Source: Brucella anthropi ATCC 49188 (GTDB lineage Bacteria; Pseudomonadota; Alphaproteobacteria; Rhizobiales; Rhizobiaceae). From it: a stretch of DNA of 64,000 nucleotides. The notes under the pieces were generated by a model. It searched no databases, was not told where the DNA came from, and worked only from the letters and a program-made list of their open reading frames with translations. Location: positions 1,474,001 through 1,538,000 of the forward strand of contig NC_009667.1 of the NCBI RefSeq assembly GCF_000017405.1, given 5' to 3'. Shown here piece by piece: positions 1 through 8,588 of the stretch. A program made the translations under genes and the position numbers. The stretch's first letter is position 1; each line of letters starts with the position of its first letter.

Positions 1-515
1 AGAATGCCTGCATCCGGCTTCAGCTTGATGAGGCCTTTCTCTTCCAGAACGCGAAGGGCGCGGCCTTCGTTTGACGGATCGTTCGGCACGCCGACGACCG
101 CGCCTTCCTTCAGTTCGTCAAGGCTCTTGTGCTTGCGCGAATAAATGCCGATCGGCCAGACGGCGGTGTAGCCGGCGACGCTGATCTTGTAGCCGTGCTG
201 CTTGACCTGCTCATCGAGATAAGGCTTGTGCTGGAAGGCGTTGGCGTCGATTTCCTTGCGTTCCAGAGCTTCATTCGGCTGGTTGTAATCGTTGAAGGTC
301 ACGCGCTCGATGTTGAGGCCGTGCTTCTTGCCTTCTTCGGCAACGACTTTCCAGACGTCTTCGTCTTCACCGCCCATGATGCCGACCTTGATGGTCTTGT
401 CTTCTGCGTGGCTCGGTGCCGACGCGAAGCCGACAGTCAGTGCGGCTGCGGTGAAGAGAAGGGCTTTCAGACCGGCGCGACGGGTCAGCGTGTAGCGGGA
501 AAGGACTGACGACAT
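1..515 (-). CDS. metQ: MetQ/NlpA-family methionine ABC transporter substrate-binding protein (partial)
   Basis: This is the N-terminal 171 codons of a D-/L-methionine-binding protein; the rest lies left of the window. The mature part opens with the family pattern IKVGIMGGEDEDVWKVV, and carries NDYNQPNEAL and DANAFQHKPYL, which are typical of MetQ. The start is the ATG at 515. The signal region (residues 1 to about 40) has a TRRAGLK stretch that resembles a twin-arginine motif and ends in SHA; no lipobox cysteine is visible, although many MetQ proteins are lipoproteins. No metN or metI gene follows on the upstream side, so they are either further left or elsewhere. Family assignment is firm; the exact substrate is inferred. 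Confidence 0.88.
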   Translation of the reverse strand, partial: MSSVLSRYTLTRRAGLKALLFTAAALTVGFASAPSHAEDKTIKVGIMGGEDEDVWKVVAEEGKKHGLNIERVTFNDYNQPNEALERKEIDANAFQHKPYLDEQVKQHGYKISVAGYTAVWPIGIYSRKHKSLDELKEGAVVGVPNDPSNEGRALRVLEEKGLIKLKPDAGI

Positions 516-738
516 TTTGTTTTCCTTGTTTAAAAACTTTGGAGAGCCGGTCCCGGAAAGCGATCTTTTGAGATGATCTTTCTCCCCCTGCCCACCTTGT
601 TGCCGATAATTCCCTTTTGTCAGGCAATAAACAAGGAAAATTATTTCAGAATTTGCCGAAGCCATGATGCCGAAATTGCGTTCACGAGACGGTGAGCGGA
701 TTGCCATTTCCGCTGACCGGGCACTCGGAAATCTGGTT

Positions 739-2337
739 CTAGCGGTTATCGGCGATAATCATCTGTGCGGCCTTCTCGGCGATCATGAGAGTCGGCGAGT
801 TGGTGTTGCCGGAAGTGATGGTCGGCATGACCGAGGCGTCGGCAACGCGCAGGCCCGCAATGCCATTGAAGCGCAGGCGCGGATCGACGATTGCTTCCGC
901 ATCCTGCCCCATGCGGCAGGTGCCGACCGGATGGAAAATCGTGGTGCCGATATCGCCCGCCGCCTTTTCCAGCTGCTCCTGCGTTTCGTAAGCAGGGCCG
1001 GGCTTGAATTCCTCGGGGCGGAACTTCTGCAATGGAGCCTGTGCCACGATATGGCGCGTGATGCGGATTGCGTCGGCGGCAACGCGGCGGTCGCTTTCGG
1101 TGGTGAGATAATTCGGCCTGATTGCCGGTTGTGAACGATGATCCGGTGACTTGATGTGGATCGAGCCGCGACTGTCGGGGCGCAGATTGCACACGCTTGC
1201 CGTGAAGGCAGGGAAGGGGTGCACAGCCTCGCCGAATTTTTCCAGACTGAGCGGCTGCACGTGATATTGCAGATTGGCGGTCTCGTAGGACGGGTCGGAG
1301 CGGGTGAAGACGCCGAGCTGGCTTGGCGCCATGGACATAGGCCCCGAACGGCGCAGCAGATATTCCAGCCCGATCATTGCCTTGCCGACAAGCTTGCTTG
1401 CCTTTTCGTTGAGCGTCGGAATACCGGTAACCTTGTATGCGCAGCGCAATTGCAGGTGATCCTGCAGGTTTTCGCCGAGTTGCCTGCGCTCCAGCTTGAT
1501 CGGAATGCCCGCTTGCTGCAGCACGTCGCCGCGCCCGATGCCCGACAATTCGAGAATTTGCGGCGAGCCGACCGCACCGGCAGCAAGAATGACCTCACGC
1601 TTTGCCTTCACCGTGCGGGTGGTGCCGTTCTGGTCGAAGGTGACGCCGGTGGCACGCAACTCCTCGATCTCGATGCGGCGCACATGCGCACCGGTTTCGA
1701 CGGTGAGGTTCTTGCGATCCAATGCCGGGCGCAGAAAGGCTTTGGCCGTGTTCCAGCGAATGCCGCGCTTCTGGTTGACCTTGAAATAGGACACGCCTTC
1801 ATTGTCGCCGCGATTGAAATCGTCGGTGGCGGGGATGCCCGCCGAGACGGCTGCATCGCGGAAGGCATCCAGAATATCCCAGTGCAGGCGAGCGCTCTCG
1901 ACGCGCCATTCGCCGCCCGCGCCATGCAGATCGCTGGCACCTGCAAAATAATCTTCCGATTTCTTGAAGAGTGGCAGGACATCGTCCCAGCCCCAGCCTT
2001 CGCATCCGGCCTGACGCCACAGATCGTAATCGCGGGCCTGACCGCGCATATAGATCATGCCGTTGATCGACGAGCAGCCGCCAAGCACCTTGCCGCGCGG
2101 ATAGCCGAGCGAACGACCGTTCAGCCCCGGCTCGGCCTCTGTGGTAAAGCACCAGTCGGTGCGTGGATTGCCGATGCAATAGAGATAGCCGACCGGGATG
2201 TGGATCCAGGCGTAATTGTCCTTTCCGCCTGCCTCCAGCAGCAGCACGGAGCGATTCTGGTCTGCGGAAAGCCGGTTCGCGAGGGCGCAACCTGCCGTGC
2301 CCGCGCCAACCACGATGTAATCGTAGGTGTCGGTCAT
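739..2337 (-). CDS. GMC-family FAD-dependent alcohol/choline dehydrogenase-like oxidoreductase
   Basis: The 532-residue protein has a Rossmann FAD motif (VVGAGTAGCALA, residues 10-21), the first GMC signature (GKVLGGCSSINGMIYMRG), the second signature (GAVGSPQILELSGIG) and a C-terminal HPVGTCRMG whose histidine (about 469) pairs with an asparagine in SGNTNS (about 511-513) as the catalytic couple. Such enzymes oxidise alcohols to aldehydes with FAD; choline dehydrogenase and AlkJ-type alcohol dehydrogenase are the closest well-known types, but the substrate cannot be read from sequence. It lies 63 bp downstream of the livM-like gene on the same strand, so it is probably read from the transporter operon and may act on the imported compound. 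Confidence 0.85.
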   Translation of the reverse strand: MTDTYDYIVVGAGTAGCALANRLSADQNRSVLLLEAGGKDNYAWIHIPVGYLYCIGNPRTDWCFTTEAEPGLNGRSLGYPRGKVLGGCSSINGMIYMRGQARDYDLWRQAGCEGWGWDDVLPLFKKSEDYFAGASDLHGAGGEWRVESARLHWDILDAFRDAAVSAGIPATDDFNRGDNEGVSYFKVNQKRGIRWNTAKAFLRPALDRKNLTVETGAHVRRIEIEELRATGVTFDQNGTTRTVKAKREVILAAGAVGSPQILELSGIGRGDVLQQAGIPIKLERRQLGENLQDHLQLRCAYKVTGIPTLNEKASKLVGKAMIGLEYLLRRSGPMSMAPSQLGVFTRSDPSYETANLQYHVQPLSLEKFGEAVHPFPAFTASVCNLRPDSRGSIHIKSPDHRSQPAIRPNYLTTESDRRVAADAIRITRHIVAQAPLQKFRPEEFKPGPAYETQEQLEKAAGDIGTTIFHPVGTCRMGQDAEAIVDPRLRFNGIAGLRVADASVMPTITSGNTNSPTLMIAEKAAQMIIADNR

Positions 2338-2359
2338 GATCTCATATCCAGTAAAAGGC

Positions 2360-2389
2360 GGAGCCGCTATCGAACGAGCGTGCGGCTCC
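2360..2389 (-). terminator. Hairpin between livM-like gene and GMC oxidoreductase
   Basis: An 8-bp perfect stem (GGAGCCGC / GCGGCTCC) with a 14-nt loop lies in the 63-bp gap. On the minus strand it is followed by GCCTTTTACT, a short T-run, so it may be a leaky terminator that lowers expression of the oxidoreductase relative to the transporter. Confidence 0.4.
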
Positions 2390-2400
2390 CGAAATGTTGG

Positions 2401-3390
2401 TTAGCCGAAGAGTTTCTTTCCAATTCGCGATGCATAGAACTCGCCTACGATTCCCTTACGGAAGAGGAGGACGCATGCCATGAAGATGACGCCCGTCACG
2501 ATCGTTACCGGGAAGTCGGATGTTGCGAGATAGTTCTGCAGCGCGACGACGAAGGCAGCGCCGACGATGGGGCCTATGAGTGTTCCGATACCGCCCAGAA
2601 GCGTCATGAGGATCACTTCGCCCGACATCTGCCAGCCGACATCGGTCAGCGTTGCAAACTGGAAGACAAGCGCCTTCAGGCCGCCTGCAAGACCCGCGAG
2701 TGCTGCCGACATGACGAAGGCTGCAAGCTTGTAGCGGTTGACGGAATAGCCGAGCGAAACCGCGCGGTTCTCGTTTTCGCGTACCGACTTCAGGATCATG
2801 CCGAAGGGCGAATTGATGATGCGCCAGATAACGAAGACACCAAGGACGAACACGGCCAGCACGAAATAATACATGTTCATCGGCTGGTTGAGGTCGATGA
2901 TGCCGAAGAGATATCCACGCGGCACGCCCTGCAATCCGTCTTCGCCATGGGTGAAGGTGGCTTGCAGGCAGAAGAAGAAGAACATCTGCGCCAATGCCAG
3001 CGTAATCATCGTCGAATAGATGCCCTGACGGCGAATGGCGAGATAACCGATGACGAGGCCAAGGGCGGCTGCGGCGAGAACGCCGAGTACGAGGCCGAGT
3101 TCCGGCGTGACGCCCCAGATTTTCACCGTATGGGCCGTGATATAGGCCGCGCCGCCGAAGAAGGCTGCATGGCCGAAGGACAGAATGCCAGTATAGCCCA
3201 ACAGAAGGTTGAAGGCAGAGGCGAACAGCGCAAAACACAACATCTTCATCAGGAAGATGGGATAGACCATGAAGGGGGCTGCTAGCAGCCCGACGAGGGC
3301 AATGCCGAGCACGATGATCGAGAGGCTGTTGACGGCAGGCGCTTTGCTGTCGCGCGGGGTCGCAGTTGCCTTGAGAGCGGTATCAGCCAT
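2401..3390 (-). CDS. livM: Branched-chain amino acid-type ABC transporter permease (LivM)
   Basis: A 329-residue inner-membrane permease of the HAAT family. It has a short charged N-terminus, then successive hydrophobic segments, with the LivM-type stretch GYTGILSFGHAAFFGGAAYI and GGIGTLIGPIVGAAFVV near the C-terminus, which is the cytoplasmic loop that contacts the ATPases. The ATG at 3390 (MADTALKAT) is chosen because it lies 1 nt past the stop of the livH-like gene and is preceded by AGGAGG-like sequence within that gene's end; an upstream in-frame extension would run into livH. It is the fourth gene of livK-livG-livF-livH-livM. What is imported (branched-chain amino acid, amide or other) is not determined by sequence. 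Confidence 0.9.
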   Translation of the reverse strand: MADTALKATATPRDSKAPAVNSLSIIVLGIALVGLLAAPFMVYPIFLMKMLCFALFASAFNLLLGYTGILSFGHAAFFGGAAYITAHTVKIWGVTPELGLVLGVLAAAALGLVIGYLAIRRQGIYSTMITLALAQMFFFFCLQATFTHGEDGLQGVPRGYLFGIIDLNQPMNMYYFVLAVFVLGVFVIWRIINSPFGMILKSVRENENRAVSLGYSVNRYKLAAFVMSAALAGLAGGLKALVFQFATLTDVGWQMSGEVILMTLLGGIGTLIGPIVGAAFVVALQNYLATSDFPVTIVTGVIFMACVLLFRKGIVGEFYASRIGKKLFG

Positions 3391-3391
3391 A

Positions 3392-4279
3392 TCAGGCCTC
3401 CTTCCCGAACAGTCCGGCGGGTCGAACCAGAAGGACGATAGCCATGATGACGAAGATGACGATGCTGGAAGCCTCGGGGTAGAAGACCTTGGTGAGGCCT
3501 TCCGCCAGCCCCAGCACATAGCCGGTGATGATGGCGCCAAGGATCGAGCCCATGCCGCCGACGACCACCACGGCAAAGACCACGATGATGATGTTGGACC
3601 CCATTAGCGGGCTGACCTGATAGATCGGCGCGGCCATGATGCCCGCAACACCGGCAAGCGCCGCACCCAACGCATAGGTGAAGGTGAGGAGCAGTGGCAC
3701 ATTGATGCCGAAGGCTTTGACCAGTGTCGGGTTTTCGGTGGCGGCGCGCAGATAGGCGCCGAGCTTGGTCTTTTCGATCAGGAGCCAGGTGCCGAGGCAG
3801 ACGAAAAGCGAGGCGACGACGACCCAGGCGCGATAGTTCGGCAGGAACATGAAGCCGAGATTGTGCCCGCCCGCAAGCGAAGGCGGCACGGCATAGGGCT
3901 GACCGGCAGCGCCATAATAATAGCGGAACGTGCCTTCGATCACGAGGGCAAGGCCGAAGGTGAAGAGCAGGCCATAGAGCGGATCGAGATTGTAGAGCCG
4001 CGACAGGGCCACGCGCTCGATGATCGCGCCACCAAGGCCGACGATAAGCGGAGCGAGGATCAGCGCTGGCCAGTAGCCGATGCCGAGCCAGCTCAACAGC
4101 AGATAGCCGACAAAGGCACCCAGCATATATTGCGCGCCATGAGCGAAATTGATGATGCGCAGAAGCCCGAAGATGATGGCAAGGCCGAGACTCAGCATGG
4201 CATAAAAGGAGCCGTTGATGAGGCCGACCAGCAGCTGCCCGAGAAGTGCCTGCAAAGGTATTCCAAAAATCATTGTCAT
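3392..4279 (-). CDS. livH: Branched-chain amino acid-type ABC transporter permease (LivH)
   Basis: A 295-residue membrane permease with the LivH hallmarks: an N-terminal QLLVGLINGSFYAMLSLGLA helix, IINFAHGAQYMLGAFVGY, and the C-terminal GGMGSILGAIITGYVLGLAE loop. It forms the heterodimeric membrane channel with the livM-like protein. It starts 4 nt after the livF-like stop and is followed after 1 nt by livM, so the genes are translated as one operon. The ATG at 4279 follows closely on the livF end, where the coding sequence of livF supplies the ribosome-binding context. Confidence 0.9.
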   Translation of the reverse strand: MTMIFGIPLQALLGQLLVGLINGSFYAMLSLGLAIIFGLLRIINFAHGAQYMLGAFVGYLLLSWLGIGYWPALILAPLIVGLGGAIIERVALSRLYNLDPLYGLLFTFGLALVIEGTFRYYYGAAGQPYAVPPSLAGGHNLGFMFLPNYRAWVVVASLFVCLGTWLLIEKTKLGAYLRAATENPTLVKAFGINVPLLLTFTYALGAALAGVAGIMAAPIYQVSPLMGSNIIIVVFAVVVVGGMGSILGAIITGYVLGLAEGLTKVFYPEASSIVIFVIMAIVLLVRPAGLFGKEA

Positions 4280-4283
4280 CGTG

Positions 4284-5003
4284 TCATACCCCCAGCGCTT
4301 CGTTGAGCGCCGCCATGCGGGCGGGCAGTTCGGCGGTGGGGAAGTTTTCCGTCACCACGCCATGATCCATGAGATAAAAGCGGTCGGCGACCTTGGCGGC
4401 GAAGCGGAAATTCTGCTCGACCAGCAACACGGTCATGCCACGTTTTTTCAACTCCACCAGCACATCGCCGATGCGCTGCACGATGACGGGCGCAAGACCT
4501 TCGGTCGGCTCGTCGAGCAGCAGCACCTTGACCCCGGTGCGCAGGATGCGCGCAATTGCCAGCATCTGCTGTTCGCCACCCGAAAGCTTGGTGCCGGGGC
4601 TGTTACGGCGCTCATGCAGATTGGGAAAGAGTTCGTAGATTTCGTCAAGCGACATCGTGCCCTGACTACCTTTGGCGACGACAGGCGGCAAAAGCAGGTT
4701 TTCATGCACGCTCAAGGTGGCAAAGATGCCGCGCTCTTCGGGCACAAAACCGAGACCGGCATGGGCGATGCGATGCAGCGGCACGCGCATGATGTCCTTG
4801 CCGTCGAGCGTGATGGTGCCGGTGCGCTTGCGGATGATGCCCATGATGGCACGCAGCGTCGTCGTCTTGCCGACGCCGTTGCGGCCCAGAAGCGTGATGG
4901 TTTCGCCGGGCCAGATATCGAGGTCGACGCCGTGCAGGGCATGGCTTTCGCCATACCAGGCATTGAGCCCGCGCACGGATAATAGCGGTTGGCCTCTATT
5001 CAT
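4284..5003 (-). CDS. livF: Branched-chain amino acid-type ABC transporter ATP-binding protein (LivF)
   Basis: A 239-residue ATPase with Walker A GRNGVGKT at residues 40-47, signature LSGGE at 140-144 and Walker B LLLDEP at 161-166, followed by the switch histidine region LLVEQN. The sequence LNAWYGESHALHGVDL is typical for LivF. I place the start at 5003 (MNRGQPLLSV), which overlaps the livG end by 8 nt; a longer reading frame to 5111 would overlap livG by over 100 nt and adds unrelated residues. It works with the livG-like subunit to power the LivHM channel. Confidence 0.9.
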   Translation of the reverse strand: MNRGQPLLSVRGLNAWYGESHALHGVDLDIWPGETITLLGRNGVGKTTTLRAIMGIIRKRTGTITLDGKDIMRVPLHRIAHAGLGFVPEERGIFATLSVHENLLLPPVVAKGSQGTMSLDEIYELFPNLHERRNSPGTKLSGGEQQMLAIARILRTGVKVLLLDEPTEGLAPVIVQRIGDVLVELKKRGMTVLLVEQNFRFAAKVADRFYLMDHGVVTENFPTAELPARMAALNEALGV

Positions 5004-5811
5004 GTTCGGTTCCCATATAGGCGGTGCGCACGCGCTCGTCCTTGGAGACGGTGGCATAATCGCCGGAGGCGAGAATTTCGCCGCGCTGCAGCACCGTGAC
5101 GTGGTGGGCAATGTCGGCCACCACCTTGAGATTGTGTTCGACCATCAAGACCGCGCGATCCTTCGCCACATCGGCAATGAGGGCGGCAATGGTATGGACA
5201 TCTTCATGGCCCATGCCCGCCATCGGCTCATCGAGCAGCAGAACCTTCGGATCGAGCGCCAGCGTGGTGGCGATTTCGAGCGCGCGCTTGCGGCCATAGG
5301 ACAGATCGGCGGCCAGCGCATGACGGGCATCGGCAAGGCCGACCCGCTCCAGAAGCTCGATGGCCTGTGCGTCGAGCCGGTCGAGTGCTGACAGCGAGCG
5401 CCAGAACTGTGTGGCAAGCCCATTGGGACGCTGCAATGCGACCTTTACATTTTCCAGCACGGTCAGGTGCGGAAAGGTGGCCGAAATCTGGAACGAGCGC
5501 ACCAACCCCATGCGGGCCACCTTGGCCGGATCGGTCTTGGTGATGGTTTCGCCCAGAAGCGTGATCTCGCCACTCGATGGCTGCAAGAACTTGGTCAGGA
5601 GGTTGAAAACCGTGGTTTTGCCTGCGCCGTTGGGGCCGATCAACGCGTGAACACGAGCATGTTCCACATCGAGGTCGACATTCTTGACTGCATGAAAGCC
5701 GCCAAAAGACTTGCCCAGTCCTCGTGCCGACAGAACGGTCTTGCCGGATGAGCCGCCATCGTTCGGCCCTGCTTCATGCAGGGCCGTCATATTGCCAGTT
5801 GCTGCGTTCAT
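4996..5811 (-). CDS. livG: Branched-chain amino acid-type ABC transporter ATP-binding protein (LivG)
   Basis: A 271-residue ATPase with Walker A GPNGAGKT at residues 59-66, a degenerate signature LSYGRKRALE (LSYG in place of LSGG, normal for LivG) and Walker B LLLDEPMAG. The N-terminal 27 residues before the conserved VLSARGLGKSF are poorly conserved in composition and the true start could be slightly downstream. It begins 15 nt after the livK-like stop and overlaps the livF-like start by 8 nt, consistent with one operon. Confidence 0.9.
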   Translation of the reverse strand: MNAATGNMTALHEAGPNDGGSSGKTVLSARGLGKSFGGFHAVKNVDLDVEHARVHALIGPNGAGKTTVFNLLTKFLQPSSGEITLLGETITKTDPAKVARMGLVRSFQISATFPHLTVLENVKVALQRPNGLATQFWRSLSALDRLDAQAIELLERVGLADARHALAADLSYGRKRALEIATTLALDPKVLLLDEPMAGMGHEDVHTIAALIADVAKDRAVLMVEHNLKVVADIAHHVTVLQRGEILASGDYATVSKDERVRTAYMGTEHE

Positions 5812-5826
5812 TCAACCAGCCTCTTT

Positions 5827-7032
5827 TTACTGCGTTACCAGCGGGCAGCCGCTTTCTTCCGGCTTCATGTAGGCCTGATCGCCGGGAATGGTTGCAAGAA
5901 CCTTATAGTAATCCCAAGGCGCCTTGCTTTCATCAGGCTTCTTCACTTCCATCAGATACATGTCGTAGATCATGCGTCCGTTGGCGCCGACCTTGCCGTG
6001 ACGGGCAAAGACGTCTTCGACCGGCATTTCATGAAGCTTCTTGGCAACGGCCTCGGTTTCGTCGGTTCCGGCTTCCTTGATCGCCTTCAGATATTGAGTG
6101 ACAGCGGAATAGGTGCCTGCCTGAACCATGTTCGGCATACGGCCCGTGCGCTCGAAGAATCGCTTGCCGAATTCGCGCGATTCATCGTCGCGATCCCAGT
6201 AGAAACCTTCGGTCAGCGTCAGGCCTTGAGCGGCTTCGAGGCCGAGACCGTGCACTTCCGACAGGGTAAAGAGCAGGGCCGCGAGGCGCTGGCCACCGGC
6301 AACGATGCCGAATTCAGCCGCCTGCTTGATGGCGTTGGACGTATCGAGACCTGCATTGGCAAGGCCGACCACCTTGGCGCCGGAGGCCTGTGCCTGCAGC
6401 AGGAAGGAGGAATAATCGGTGGTTGCCAGCGGGTGGCGCACGGAACCCAGAACCTTGCCGCCCTTGGATTCGACGAATTTGCTTGTCTGCTCTTCCAGCG
6501 AGTAGCCGAAAGCATAGTCGGCAGTGAGGAAGTACCAGGTATCGCCGCCCTGCTGCACAAGCGAGCCGCCGGTGCCGACTGCAAGCGCATGGGTGTCATA
6601 GGCCCAATGGAAGCCATAAGGCGTGCACTGCTTGCCGGTCAGTTCCGATGTGGCCGCACCTGTGTTGATGGTGATCTTCTTCTTGTCCTTGGACAGGGCC
6701 TGTACGGCGAGGCCGACCGATGAGGTTGTCAGTTCCATGATGGAATCGACCTGCTCGGTGTCGTACCACTGGCGCGCGATGTTCGAGGCGACGTCCGGCT
6801 TGTTCTGGTGGTCCGCCGTGATGATCTCAATCGGCGCATCGAGCACTTTGCCGCCGAAATCTTCAGCCGCCATCTTGGCAGCCTCGAACGACCATTTGCC
6901 GCCGAAGTCGGCATAAACGCCGGATTGATCGTTCAGAATGCCGATCTTGACCTTGCCGTCGGAAATTTCCGCTGCCGACGAGATAGCCGTGGCGGCGAAA
7001 AGCGCTGCCGTTGCAAGTGCGAGACATTTCAT
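5827..7032 (-). CDS. Branched-chain amino acid-type ABC transporter periplasmic binding protein (LivK-like)
   Basis: A 401-residue periplasmic binding protein of the Leu/Ile/Val type I fold. The signal peptide is MKCLALATAALFAATAISSA with cleavage near AAE; the mature protein opens with VKIGILNDQSGVYADFGG, the usual first strand of the family. The start at 7032 is chosen over a longer frame because GGGAGGAG lies just upstream and the signal peptide begins there. It is the first gene of the operon and its 1.2-kb length is normal for this family. The urea/amide, aromatic and branched-chain branches share this fold; I cannot tell which ligand is bound. Confidence 0.87.
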   Translation of the reverse strand: MKCLALATAALFAATAISSAAEISDGKVKIGILNDQSGVYADFGGKWSFEAAKMAAEDFGGKVLDAPIEIITADHQNKPDVASNIARQWYDTEQVDSIMELTTSSVGLAVQALSKDKKKITINTGAATSELTGKQCTPYGFHWAYDTHALAVGTGGSLVQQGGDTWYFLTADYAFGYSLEEQTSKFVESKGGKVLGSVRHPLATTDYSSFLLQAQASGAKVVGLANAGLDTSNAIKQAAEFGIVAGGQRLAALLFTLSEVHGLGLEAAQGLTLTEGFYWDRDDESREFGKRFFERTGRMPNMVQAGTYSAVTQYLKAIKEAGTDETEAVAKKLHEMPVEDVFARHGKVGANGRMIYDMYLMEVKKPDESKAPWDYYKVLATIPGDQAYMKPEESGCPLVTQ

Positions 7033-7456
7033 GAAGTGCTCCTCCCAATAACACCAAAACCGCCACGGAAAACCCGCACGGCATTCTTCAGAGCGCCATG
7101 CATCCTTACGGACGTACAAACGACGCTCTAAACTATTGAATCTACGCATTGTGCTTTCTGAAAATCGATTCCGATTTTCCGGCCAATGCTGTAGTGAAGC
7201 AGTCTTTCGAGATCAGGAAACGGCTTTTCCTCTGTGCCGTTCGCCCTCTGCTTCCGCCCGATTTGTTCCTCCGCCCCGGGCGTTTCTTTCTTTATTGCAG
7301 CTCCTGACGCAAACCTGTCTGGCATTTTCGACGGAGCTACTTTTTGAAACGGTAGCATTGACAAATGCGTACACGAACAACAATTTTTGAACACCGTCTG
7401 TTCGAAAACGTACAGATAGAGAGGCGGGGGCCACTGCAACTGTTTGGGAGGGGTGC
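7033..7456. other. Intergenic region between livK-like gene and LysR regulator
   Basis: This 424-bp divergent gap holds the two promoters. Near the transporter end lies the palindromic repeat at 7146-7189. The 130 bp before the LysR start are AT-rich and contain TTGACA (about 7357) and the pair CGTACACGAAC / GTTCGAAAACGTAC, a loose inverted repeat that could be the LysR binding region. The ribosome binding site GGGAGGGG sits just before the LysR ATG. I see no gene here. Confidence 0.5.
7146..7189. repeat. Palindromic interspersed repeat, copy 1 (diverged)
   Basis: Nested inverted repeat: outer arms GCATTG / CAATGC and a perfect inner stem GAAAATCG-attc-CGATTTTC (7160-7179). It resembles, in diverged form, the other palindromic elements at 22358, 46666, 51157 and 52139. 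It lies in the leader or promoter of the livK-like gene. Confidence 0.6.
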
Positions 7457-8371
7457 ATGCGGCAGTTCACATGGGACGATCTGCAATATTTTCTGGCGGT
7501 TGCGCGCACCGGCCAGCTCTCCACGGCGGCGCGGCAATTGCGCACCAGCCATGTCACTGTTCTGCGCCGGATCGACCGGCTGGAACAGGCCCTTGCGACC
7601 AAGCTTTTCGAGCGCAATCCGCGCGGTTATCTACTGACGCCCATCGGCGAACGGCTGGTGAACTCTGCCGAGGTCATGGAGCGCGAGGCGATGAAGTTCC
7701 AGACCGAGGCTACCGGCAATCTGGCGGCGCTGTCAGGTGTCGTGCGTCTCTCGACGCTGGAAGGTTTCGGCAATTTCTTTCTTGCCGACCGTCTGCCTGT
7801 GCTGGCGCAATCCTATCCGAGCCTGTTCGTGGAAGTGGTGACGATCCAGCAGATCATGTCGCTGTCGCGCCGCGAGGCGGAATTGTCGATCACGCTGCAT
7901 ATGCCGCGTACCGGGCCCTATCACAGCGAGAAGCTGACGCCTTATCGGCTCTTCATCTATGGTCATCGCGATTATCTGGAGCGGCATCCGCCGATCAGGA
8001 CGCGCGAGGATATGGCCCGGCATCCGTTCATTGGTTACATCGACGACATGGTTTTCACGCCGGGCCTTGATTACATGCGCGAAATCCTGCCAGGGCAGCG
8101 CTGCACCTATCAAAGTTCCAGTATTCATGCGCAACTGATCGCCACGCAGATTGGCTATGGCTTGTGCGTGCTGCCTTACTTCATCGCCAGCCGGCATCCG
8201 GAATTGGTTCCGGTTCTGCCGCGCGAGATGCATCTGGTGCGTGAATATTGGATGAGCTGTCACATCGATGTGGTGGCTGCACCGCGAATCCGGGTGCTGA
8301 GCGATTTCATGATCCGCGCTGTGCGCGAATCTTCAGCAATCTTCCTCGGGGAACCCCTGCTACGGGCATGA
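7457..8371 (+). CDS. LysR-family transcriptional regulator
   Basis: A 304-residue LysR regulator. Residues 5-64 form the winged helix (DDLQYFLAVARTGQLSTAAR then VTVLRRIDRLEQAL and LFERNPRGYLLTPIG), followed by the ligand-binding domain starting near residue 90. It is divergent from the liv-type operon and the GMC oxidoreductase, so it most likely controls them in response to the transported compound or a derivative; this is inference from position. The ATG at 7457 is preceded at good spacing by GGGAGGGG. Confidence 0.88.
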   Translation: MRQFTWDDLQYFLAVARTGQLSTAARQLRTSHVTVLRRIDRLEQALATKLFERNPRGYLLTPIGERLVNSAEVMEREAMKFQTEATGNLAALSGVVRLSTLEGFGNFFLADRLPVLAQSYPSLFVEVVTIQQIMSLSRREAELSITLHMPRTGPYHSEKLTPYRLFIYGHRDYLERHPPIRTREDMARHPFIGYIDDMVFTPGLDYMREILPGQRCTYQSSSIHAQLIATQIGYGLCVLPYFIASRHPELVPVLPREMHLVREYWMSCHIDVVAAPRIRVLSDFMIRAVRESSAIFLGEPLLRA

Positions 8372-8401
8372 TATTGTAATGAGATTGTCGTTCGTTACTG
8401 A

Positions 8402-8491
8402 TCAGATAGTGCCGCCGCCAATGGCGAAAATGCAAGTAATGACGAGTGCGGTAAAGCCGAACCCGATAATGAATAGATTAAGCGTCTTCAT
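8402..8491 (-). CDS. Hypothetical 29-residue single-span membrane protein
   Basis: A short frame of 30 codons: the peptide starts MKTLNLFIIGFGFTALVI, continues with TCIFAIGGG and ends TI. It is almost wholly hydrophobic after the first lysine, as expected for one inner-membrane helix with an N-terminus in the cytoplasm. The start ATG at 8491 is preceded by AAAAGGAGGGGAC, a near-ideal ribosome binding site at tight spacing, which is the main reason to call it real. It sits alone between the LysR gene and the lrp-like gene. I do not recognise a family; the length and shape recall small accessory subunits of membrane complexes. Confidence 0.55.
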   Translation of the reverse strand: MKTLNLFIIGFGFTALVITCIFAIGGGTI

Positions 8492-8588
8492 GTCCCCTCC
8501 TTTTCAACCCGGAGGCGTTATGTTCGACTTATGGTAGAATGTCTACCTTAAATTGTAGTAGTCCAAACTAAAGTTGTATAACTGAATT

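Noticed and set aside
516..738. Possible SAM riboswitch upstream of metQ
   Set aside because: I could not align the gap with a known SAM-I or SAM-II core; only an ordinary AT-rich promoter area is seen.
1156..3285. A 709-codon open frame on the plus strand across the GMC and livM genes
   Set aside because: It lies antisense to two well-supported genes, is rich in Arg/His/Asp of the kind produced by reading GC-rich coding DNA backwards, and shows no domain.
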